A stretch of 5,767 nt of DNA, from contig JACVCQ010000182.1 of NCBI GenBank assembly GCA_016741945.1, positions 1 to 5,767 of the forward strand, read 5' to 3'. This DNA comes from Chitinophagaceae bacterium. Its GTDB lineage: Bacteria > Bacteroidota > Bacteroidia > Chitinophagales > Chitinophagaceae. Of this stretch, positions 1 through 3,771 are shown one piece after another (position 1 is the stretch's first letter; each line of letters opens with the position of its first letter). The translations under genes and the position numbers were made by a program. The notes below the pieces were generated by a model. It was not told the origin of the DNA. It did no database searches and saw only the letters and a list, made by a program, of their open reading frames with translations.

Positions 1-144
1 TTCGAGATAGTATTGAAGTTTAAACCATTTATTACCACTGATTACCGGGTGAATCAGGTCTAATCTGAGTATATCGGTATCCACATCATTAAAAGAAAGT
101 GTTTTTACCGGTTGAATATGAATATTTTCAATATTTATCAACAT
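1..144 (-). CDS. PLP-dependent 1-aminocyclopropane-1-carboxylate deaminase / D-cysteine desulfhydrase-like protein, N-terminal part only
   Basis: An open frame on the minus strand starts at ATG 144-142 and runs off the left edge, giving 48 residues. Residues 26-45 (ILRLDLIHPVISGNKWFKLQ) match the conserved N-terminal block of the ACC deaminase/D-cysteine desulfhydrase family (tryptophan synthase beta-like, fold type II). In this family the lysine of the SGNKW motif (here K39) forms the Schiff base with pyridoxal phosphate. Known members cleave ACC to 2-oxobutyrate and ammonia, or D-cysteine to pyruvate, sulfide and ammonia; the substrate cannot be told from this fragment. The frame stays open upstream of the ATG, but this start gives the N-terminal length usual for the family. 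The gene is divergent from the nucleotidyltransferase, with 54 nt between the starts. No clear Shine-Dalgarno site is visible. The family call is fairly sure, the enzyme activity is not. Confidence 0.82.
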   Translation of the reverse strand, partial: MLINIENIHIQPVKTLSFNDVDTDILRLDLIHPVISGNKWFKLQYYLE

Positions 145-198
145 CTGTTCTGTTGGTACTGCTGAAAGTTTTAGTTTCGTTGCTCTCAAAAGGAAATT

Positions 199-1101
199 AT
201 GAAACCTACATTAGTGATTTTAGCTGCAGGGATGGCCAGCCGATATGGAAGCATGAAACAAATCCAATCTTTTGGTCCCGATGGCGAAACTATTATGGAT
301 TATTCAATTTACGATGCAATACGTGCCGGATTCGGAAAAGTTGTTTTTATTATCAGGGAGGAATTCGCAGAACAATTCAAAGCCATATTCGAACCCAAGC
401 TACATGGGAAAATTACTACGGATTATGTATACCAGCATTTATCAGCTTTTACCAATGGTTATGTGGTTCCCGCCGACAGAACCAAACCTTGGGGAACAGG
501 TCATGCTGTATTATGTTGCAAGGGAAAGGTGAACGAGCCTTTTGCAGTGATTAATGCAGACGATTTTTATGGAAAAGATGCTTTTGCAAAAGCCTATGCA
601 TTTTTGACAACACAATGTAATGAACAGACCTACTGTATCATTGGCTATCAATTGCGAAATACTTTAAGCGATAACGGAACCGTGAGTAGGGGCGTTTGTG
701 ATGTTGATGCTTCGGGTAATTTAACAGATATCAATGAACGCACTAAGATTTTCGCAAGACCTGAAGGGGATATTGTATATGAAGAAAATGATCAACTCAC
801 GGTACTACCTGACAATAGTTTGGTAAGCATGAATTATCTCTGTTTTGCTCCTGGATTTATTGGGTTAGCAGAAAATTTATTCAATGGTTTTCTGGAAAAA
901 CAAGGACAAGAACTGAAATCAGAATTTTATATCCCAACAGTCACCAAACATTTTGTTCAATCGGGTAAAGGGGTTGTAAAAGTAATTCCAACTTCTTCAC
1001 AATGGTTTGGGGTTACTTATAAGGAAGATGCTCCGGGGGTACAAGCAAGTATCAATGCGTTAGTATCTGCGGGAGAATATCCAAGTAGCCTTTGGAAATA
1101 A
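199..1101 (+). CDS. Nucleotidyltransferase family protein (sugar-1-phosphate nucleotidylyltransferase-like)
   Basis: This 300-residue cytoplasmic protein belongs to the NTP_transferase (GT-A-like) family, which transfers NMP from an NTP to a sugar phosphate or a similar phosphate. Residues 7-21 (ILAAGMASRYGSMKQ) are the glycine-rich nucleotide-binding signature: L-A-A-G, then R15 and K20 in place of the usual GxGxRxxPLTK spacing. PWGTGHAVL (97-105) is the second nucleotide-contact block. NADDFYG (119-125) carries the probable metal-binding aspartate D121. WFGVTYKEDAPGV (269-281) is a conserved C-terminal block. No left-handed beta-helix acyltransferase domain follows, so this is a catalytic domain alone. 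The ATG is supported by an AAAGGAAA ribosome-binding site a few bases upstream. The gene converges on the protease gene, with a shared terminator between. The exact substrate (glucose-1-P, another sugar, or a phosphocholine-type substrate) is unknown. Confidence 0.9.
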   Translation: MKPTLVILAAGMASRYGSMKQIQSFGPDGETIMDYSIYDAIRAGFGKVVFIIREEFAEQFKAIFEPKLHGKITTDYVYQHLSAFTNGYVVPADRTKPWGTGHAVLCCKGKVNEPFAVINADDFYGKDAFAKAYAFLTTQCNEQTYCIIGYQLRNTLSDNGTVSRGVCDVDASGNLTDINERTKIFARPEGDIVYEENDQLTVLPDNSLVSMNYLCFAPGFIGLAENLFNGFLEKQGQELKSEFYIPTVTKHFVQSGKGVVKVIPTSSQWFGVTYKEDAPGVQASINALVSAGEYPSSLWK

Positions 1102-1111
1102 TTGTGGATGG

Positions 1112-1160
1112 GATGGCAGATGTCAGATTTCTGATGTCGGATGTCTGATTTATGATTTGA
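1112..1160 (+). repeat. Heptanucleotide tandem repeat (seven GATNNNN units)
   Basis: Seven consecutive 7-nt units begin with GAT: GATGGCA, GATGTCA, GATTTCT, GATGTCG, GATGTCT, GATTTAT, GATTTGA. They lie just after the stop codon of the nucleotidyltransferase and before the terminator hairpin. The 7-nt phase is kept without slips. The stretch lies between a stop codon and a terminator and shows no coding signal. Its function is unknown; it resembles degenerate minisatellite or REP-type intergenic DNA. Confidence 0.75.
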
Positions 1161-1175
1161 AATTATTGTAAAAAT

Positions 1176-1210
1176 AAAGCGGCGAACACAATAAAAATGT
1201 TCGCCGCTTT
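1176..1210. terminator. Bidirectional rho-independent terminator between convergent genes
   Basis: A perfect 13-bp stem pairs AAAGCGGCGAACA (1176-1188) with TGTTCGCCGCTTT (1198-1210) around a 9-nt A-rich loop. On the minus strand the stem is followed by ATTTTTA, a fair U-tract for the protease transcript. On the plus strand the U-tract is just the terminal CTTT followed by GTTATATTC, which is weaker. Its place between two convergent genes supports use by both. Confidence 0.85.
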
Positions 1211-1220
1211 GTTATATTCT

Positions 1221-1234
1221 GACATCCGACATCA
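1221..1234 (-). repeat. Inverted copy of the GATGTC heptad repeat
   Basis: GACATCCGACATCA is the exact reverse complement of TGATGTCGGATGTC at 1132-1145. Read on the minus strand it continues the same 7-nt units (GATGTCG, GATGTCA, GAATATA). It lies directly beside the stop codon of the protease gene, so the terminator hairpin is enclosed by an outer 14-bp inverted repeat. Confidence 0.8.
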
Positions 1235-1235
1235 A

Positions 1236-2339
1236 CTACTTCGCAAACGCCTTCACATAAAACACACATTCTTCCACTTCAGCAATTTGCTGTTTGCGTT
1301 GAGTGCCTCTTAAGTTGGATTTGGAAGGAATTTTGATTTTTTCAGCAGTATCTGATTTTCTGAAAGATTCGACCAGGCCAAAAATATTTTTAGATTTTAC
1401 TGCGAATACAACACCTTCGGCAGATGACTGTCTGGTGCTAAGTACACCAATGATCTCTCCATTTTTATTGAGAACCGGTGCACCGGAATTACCCGGATTA
1501 GCACTCATTTGTAATTGATAGGAGAGCGAGTCGCCATCAAAACCACTACGTGCGCTTAAATACCCCATGCCGTATACGATTTCATTACGGGGATATCCAA
1601 GGGTATAAATTTCTTCACCCAAATCAGATGCTGATTTACGGATACCGTAAGGAAGATTTTTACGAGGAATAAATTCTTTATCCGTCACCTTCAATATCGC
1701 CAGATCTTTTTCTGGGTCAATATGAACAATATCAGCATTGAATTCTTTTCCTTTATTATTTACTACGATAGCGCCTGAGCCTTTCAAAACGTGAGCATTG
1801 GTAATGATGAATCCTTTAGGATCGATTAAAAATCCGGAGCCACCACTTACAAAGCGAACGCCCTCGGGTAATTTACTTTTTACCTCATTAATCAGATTCC
1901 CTTGAACTTGCTGGTTCTTTTTGATGACAGCAATATCATTGCTCAGTTGCTGTAATTGATTCCCATTAACAGAAGGGGCAAAATACATTACCAATCCACT
2001 AATGAAAAGTGCAATAACGCCACCAACACTGGCGGCAATAGCTGTAACACGTTTGTATTTATTCCAAAGTTGTATAACACGTCCGCGGGTACTGATGGCT
2101 TCACCTTCATTAATGTCCCCACGATCCAGCAAACGCTGGTGAGCTTCATGTAAACCGTGTTTCAGGTTACGATGGGCTGAATACATATCCATTTGATGTA
2201 GGAACATGTTGTGTTCAACCACCATTTGGTCTATTTCAGGGGTGTTTTTACGAAGCGTCTCAAAATAGGTACGTTCTTCAGCGCTCATGTCGCCGCTGAG
2301 GTATCTTTCGATGGCTTCTAATAATAAAATGTCATCCAT
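1236..2339 (-). CDS. Membrane-anchored HtrA/trypsin-like serine protease with anti-sigma-like N-terminal domain
   Basis: This 367-residue protein has three parts. Residues 1-85 are a charged, helical cytoplasmic region; LLEAIERYLSGDMSAEER (5-22) resembles the N-termini of Bacteroidota anti-sigma factors. Residues 98-120 are one membrane helix, preceded by a basic stretch (RGRVIQLWNKYKR) that predicts N-in topology. A Gln/Asn-rich, possibly coiled-coil linker (126-157) leads to a periplasmic chymotrypsin-fold S1C domain. Its triad is visible: H183 in TNAHVL, D212 in EKDLAILKV, and S285 in NPGNSGAPV, the HtrA/DegS-type block. No PDZ domain follows: residues after about 325 are a short basic tail. 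The gene lies 5 nt downstream of an ECF sigma gene, with GGAGAG inside the end of that gene as ribosome-binding site, so the two are probably translationally coupled. The inferred role is to hold the sigma factor and release it on envelope signals. Protease assignment is firm; the anti-sigma role rests on position and the N-terminus. Confidence 0.88.
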   Translation of the reverse strand: MDDILLLEAIERYLSGDMSAEERTYFETLRKNTPEIDQMVVEHNMFLHQMDMYSAHRNLKHGLHEAHQRLLDRGDINEGEAISTRGRVIQLWNKYKRVTAIAASVGGVIALFISGLVMYFAPSVNGNQLQQLSNDIAVIKKNQQVQGNLINEVKSKLPEGVRFVSGGSGFLIDPKGFIITNAHVLKGSGAIVVNNKGKEFNADIVHIDPEKDLAILKVTDKEFIPRKNLPYGIRKSASDLGEEIYTLGYPRNEIVYGMGYLSARSGFDGDSLSYQLQMSANPGNSGAPVLNKNGEIIGVLSTRQSSAEGVVFAVKSKNIFGLVESFRKSDTAEKIKIPSKSNLRGTQRKQQIAEVEECVFYVKAFAK

Positions 2340-2344
2340 GGTAC

Positions 2345-2911
2345 TTACTCTCCGATATTATATTGCGTAAAGAATAATTTCTTTAAGCGCATCAAACATT
2401 TATACTTCTGGTTTTTGGCATTATCGGCATTGGTATAACCAAATTCCTGTGCCAATTCCTGCATCCCCATTTTTTTTAGGTAATATCCCTCCAATAAACT
2501 TTTACAGGGTTCACCCAAACTATTCATGGCCCTATCCATGATGGCGAAAGCGGCGTTTCGTTTTTCATGGTTTTCGAGATCTTCCTCCACCGCAATAGTC
2601 TCTTCCAAACTATCCACTTGATTCGAATATCTTCCCAGTTGTTGTAATCGTTTAAGCCATAAACGCCTGCATATGGAATATACATAAGTTTTAATTTGAC
2701 AGGTTAAGACAAATGATTCGCTTTGTGCTTTTTCATATAGCGCAATCATAGCTTCCTGAAAAATATCTCTGGCGTCGTCATAAGAACCATTATTGTTCAA
2801 TATGAAAGCCTGAATGGTATTGAAATTATCCTTGTAGATGGTTTCAATTGCCTTGGAATCGTTATTGGCCAGTCCTTTCAGTAATGCTTGCTCGTTGGTA
2901 TCGGCTTTCAC
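2345..2911 (-). CDS. ECF-type RNA polymerase sigma factor (sigma-70 family)
   Basis: With a GTG start at 2911 the product has 188 residues, typical for this family. Region sigma-2 spans about 24-92 and includes DDARDIFQEAMIALYEKA (45-62), the core-binding helix, and a basic stretch CRRLWLKRLQQ (81-91) towards the promoter-melting/-10 recognition part. Sigma-4 spans about 122-184, with a helix-turn-helix around MGMQELAQEFGYTNADNAKN (148-167) for -35 recognition. The acidic linker (99-117) is normal. An upstream in-frame TTG (2953) would add 14 residues, but I reject it: the promoter-like element GGGTTAC-N16-GTATTAA (2951-2922) lies inside that extension, and VKADTNEQALLKGL fits the usual family N-terminus. 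The GTG would then sit only a few nucleotides from the likely transcription start. The protease/anti-sigma gene follows after 5 nt. Probably autoregulated and controlled by that partner. Confidence 0.88.
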   Translation of the reverse strand: MKADTNEQALLKGLANNDSKAIETIYKDNFNTIQAFILNNNGSYDDARDIFQEAMIALYEKAQSESFVLTCQIKTYVYSICRRLWLKRLQQLGRYSNQVDSLEETIAVEEDLENHEKRNAAFAIMDRAMNSLGEPCKSLLEGYYLKKMGMQELAQEFGYTNADNAKNQKYKCLMRLKKLFFTQYNIGE

Positions 2912-2921
2912 TATTGTTCTT

Positions 2922-2951
2922 TTAATACGTTGTAGAGGGTAAAAGTAACCC
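2922..2951 (-). promoter_or_regulatory. Putative ECF promoter of the sigma gene (GGGTTAC-N16-GTATTAA)
   Basis: On the minus strand GGGTTAC (2951-2945) is followed after exactly 16 nt by GTATTAA (2928-2922). The same two heptamers with the same spacer face the opposite way before the lipoprotein gene. A 16-nt spacer suits -35/-10 contacts of ECF sigma factors. The predicted transcript start is about 2914-2917, almost at the GTG codon. Confidence 0.7.
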
Positions 2952-2993
2952 AAAATAAACCTAAAATATTTTTTGAAAAAAACGAGTTGCCAC

Positions 2994-3023
2994 GGGTTAC
3001 CTTTTATTATAACCGGGTATTAA
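2994..3023 (+). promoter_or_regulatory. Putative ECF promoter of the lipoprotein gene (GGGTTAC-N16-GTATTAA)
   Basis: GGGTTAC (2994-3000) and GTATTAA (3017-3023) are separated by 16 nt, identical to the divergent copy before the sigma gene. Transcription would start near 3029-3031, leaving an untranslated leader of about 20 nt before ATG 3052. A weaker housekeeping-type alternative overlaps it: TTTG (2972-2975), then 22 nt, then TACCTTTT (2998-3005), seven of eight matches to TAnnTTTG. Confidence 0.7.
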
Positions 3024-3051
3024 CCTTAAAATCACTCAAAAAAACCACACA

Positions 3052-3237
3052 ATGAAAAAATTATTATTCGTTTTGGCACTGGGCGTATTCGCTGCTTGCG
3101 GTAACGCTGAAAACAAAGAAGCTACAACTGATTCAACTGCTGTTGCTCCTGTAACAACTGATAGCGCTGCTACAGCTACTCCTGATAGCGCCGCTGCATC
3201 TACAGACAGCGCTGCTGCTGCTCCAGCTGCTCATTAA
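3052..3237 (+). CDS. Small low-complexity lipoprotein with DS repeats
   Basis: This 61-residue protein starts with a lipoprotein-type signal peptide: K2-K3, a hydrophobic core (LLFVLALGVFAA) and C16 as the likely lipidated residue (FAAC-GN). The -3 position is F, not the usual L, which is a slight deviation. The mature 46 residues are nearly all A, T, S, D, P and E, with four DS motifs at 27, 37, 45 and 52 in (T/P)DS(T/A) context. No fold or catalytic residues can be seen. The DNA carries matching repeats of GATAGCGC/GACAGCGC near 3160, 3184 and 3205. It is likely a flexible, acidic envelope peptide tethered to a membrane. It is transcribed divergently from the ECF sigma gene and shares its promoter motif, so it is probably a member of that regulon. 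No Shine-Dalgarno site is present; the start is fixed by the signal peptide. Function unknown. Confidence 0.85.
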   Translation: MKKLLFVLALGVFAACGNAENKEATTDSTAVAPVTTDSAATATPDSAAASTDSAAAAPAAH

Positions 3238-3246
3238 TTTGAACGC

Positions 3247-3323
3247 AGAACCCGTGATGAAGATCATGCAGTGCCCGCTTGCCGGCTGGTAGGGTTCTCG
3301 AAAGAGTTTTTCATATGGCAAGC
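3247..3323 (+). other. Possibly structured RNA region downstream of the lipoprotein gene
   Basis: Between the lipoprotein stop codon and the terminator, AGAACCC (3247-3253) can pair with GGGTTCT (3292-3298), enclosing a small hairpin (GTGAT 3254-3258 with ATCAT 3263-3267, loop GAAG). GCTTGCC (3277-3283), inside that outer stem, can pair with GGCAAGC (3317-3323), which would make a pseudoknot or an alternative fold. I do not recognise a known RNA family. It may be a structured 3' untranslated region or a processed small RNA, or chance. Confidence 0.3.
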
Positions 3324-3331
3324 AATCGTTA

Positions 3332-3366
3332 GAGGCCGCTCCGTTTCCACGGAGGGGCTTTTTTTT
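3332..3366 (+). terminator. Rho-independent terminator of the lipoprotein transcript
   Basis: GCCGCTCCGT (3335-3344) pairs with ACGGAGGGGC (3349-3358) around a TTCC loop with one G-G mismatch, followed by eight T residues (3359-3366). It lies about 95 nt after the lipoprotein stop codon. Confidence 0.88.
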
Positions 3367-3369
3367 CTT

Positions 3370-3411
3370 CGTCACATTCCGACCTGTGATCGGAAGTTCC
3401 TCAGAACGACG
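3370..3411. repeat. REP-like palindromic intergenic repeat, copy 1 (degenerate)
   Basis: CGTC (3370-3373) and GACG (3408-3411) enclose an inner stem TTCCGA (3377-3382)/TCGGAA (3390-3395). The string CGTCACATTCCGA resembles the GTCATTCCGA-type palindromes that I recall as scattered in Bacteroidota intergenic regions. Genome copy number cannot be judged here. From here to about 3480 nothing else is recognisable apart from a short direct repeat AGAACGA (3403 and 3432). Confidence 0.45.
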
Positions 3412-3483
3412 GGTTGTTTTGTAGATTGGGAAGAACGAACTTTTAGGCGGTATTACCTCTAATTGAATGATTTTACATTTTAT

Positions 3484-3544
3484 CGACGATCGTCATCCCG
3501 AGGAGTGTTTCATCCTCTGGATGAAACATACGACGAGGGAAACT
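3484..3544. repeat. REP-like palindromic intergenic repeat, copy 2
   Basis: A 10-bp perfect stem TGTTTCATCC (3506-3515)/GGATGAAACA (3519-3528) with a 3-nt loop sits between TCGTC (3490-3494) and its complement GACGA (3532-3536). The left side also contains the palindrome GACGATCGTC (3485-3494). No T-tract follows, so it is unlikely to be a terminator. The motif GTCATCCCGAGGAGTG with the ending GAGGGA looks like a dispersed Bacteroidota repeat. Confidence 0.55.
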
Positions 3545-3601
3545 AAGGTTTGTTAGCTAAATATTTTTTTTAGGATTGATGGTTTATATGTTTTCCTGTT
3601 C

Positions 3602-3609
3602 TATATTTG
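3602..3609 (+). promoter_or_regulatory. Bacteroidota housekeeping promoter -7 element of the pheA operon
   Basis: TATATTTG is a perfect match to the TAnnTTTG consensus. A TTG at 3576-3578 could serve as -33 element, though its 23-nt spacing is at the long end. With the usual geometry, transcription starts near 3614-3616, which coincides with the leader-peptide ATG at 3615. The placement just before the attenuator supports the call. Confidence 0.6.
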
Positions 3610-3614
3610 ATTCG

Positions 3615-3704
3615 ATGAATACAAGAACAAACAATACCTGGTTTTATTTTTTCTTTTATTACTTCTTTAATCAAAGGAGCCGGGTAGTATTTGTTAAAGC
3701 TTAA
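3615..3704 (+). CDS. Aromatic-amino-acid leader peptide of the phe/tyr attenuator
   Basis: This 29-codon frame was read directly from the sequence: ATG 3615 to TAA 3702-3704. Residues 9-18 are WFYFFFYYFF, ten aromatic codons in a row (one Trp, six Phe, three Tyr; 3639-3668), followed by NQRSRVVFVKA. Such a run just before a terminator and a prephenate dehydratase gene is the hallmark of a leader peptide, analogous to PheL of enterobacteria. The peptide itself needs no function: slow decoding of Phe or Tyr codons, when charged tRNA is scarce, senses the amino acid pool. The frame also has upstream ATGs at 3579 (41 residues, with AGGA 3 nt before it) and 3588, but the -7 box at 3602-3609 favours 3615. 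No Shine-Dalgarno site precedes 3615, so initiation may be leaderless. Confidence 0.85.
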   Translation: MNTRTNNTWFYFFFYYFFNQRSRVVFVKA

Positions 3705-3757
3705 GTGAACAACAACAATCAACATACAGTCCCGGCCAAATGGCCGGGATTTTTTTT
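3626..3757 (+). promoter_or_regulatory. Ribosome-mediated transcription attenuator of the pheA operon
   Basis: Four segments form mutually exclusive pairings. Protector 1:2 pairs AACAAA (3626-3631) with TTTGTT (3690-3695) and ACCTGG (3636-3641) with CCGGGT (3680-3685, one G-U), with the aromatic codons in its loop. Antiterminator 2:3 pairs GCCGGG (3679-3684) with CCCGGC (3731-3736), GTAT (3687-3690) with ATAC (3724-3727), and GTT (3693-3695) with AAC (3721-3723). Terminator 3:4 is 3730-3749. A ribosome stalled on Phe/Tyr codons near the start of the run covers segment 1, freeing segment 2 to block the terminator. A ribosome that finishes at 3704 covers segment 2 and termination follows. No T-box signature is present. 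Confidence 0.85.
3730..3757 (+). terminator. Attenuator terminator hairpin upstream of pheA
   Basis: TCCCGGCC (3730-3737) pairs perfectly with GGCCGGGA (3742-3749) around an AAAT loop, followed by eight T residues (3750-3757). It ends 14 nt before the pheA ATG, within the transcribed leader, so it works as a conditional terminator and not as the end of an upstream gene. Confidence 0.93.
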
Positions 3758-3771
3758 GACTGATAACGAAA

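Noticed and set aside
99..554. Plus-strand open frame of 151 codons overlapping the nucleotidyltransferase
   Set aside because: It lies in another frame of a gene with clear family motifs, its product is rich in Cys/Trp/Arg with no recognisable domain, and its 5' part is antisense to the ACC deaminase-like gene.
1112..1160. CRISPR-like array
   Set aside because: The units are 7 nt long and directly adjacent, without spacers.
3238..3366. tRNA, SRP RNA or tmRNA
   Set aside because: No cloverleaf with a TTCGANNC T-loop, no SRP GGAAGGA-type core and no tmRNA tag frame could be found.
3133..3375. Minus-strand open frame opposite the lipoprotein
   Set aside because: It is an antisense shadow of the repetitive lipoprotein codons and crosses the terminator; its Ser/Cys-rich product is typical of antisense translation.
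3271..3462. Plus-strand open frame of 63 codons after the lipoprotein
   Set aside because: It runs through the terminator hairpin, the T-tract and the REP-like repeat and has no ribosome-binding site or family resemblance.
3484..3544. Intrinsic terminator
   Set aside because: The strong hairpin has no T-tract on either side, and the lipoprotein already has a terminator at 3332-3366.
3560..3757. T-box or amino-acid riboswitch in the pheA leader
   Set aside because: No T-box AGGGUGGNACCGCG-like sequence or specifier-loop layout is seen, and the aromatic leader peptide with alternative stems gives a better explanation.
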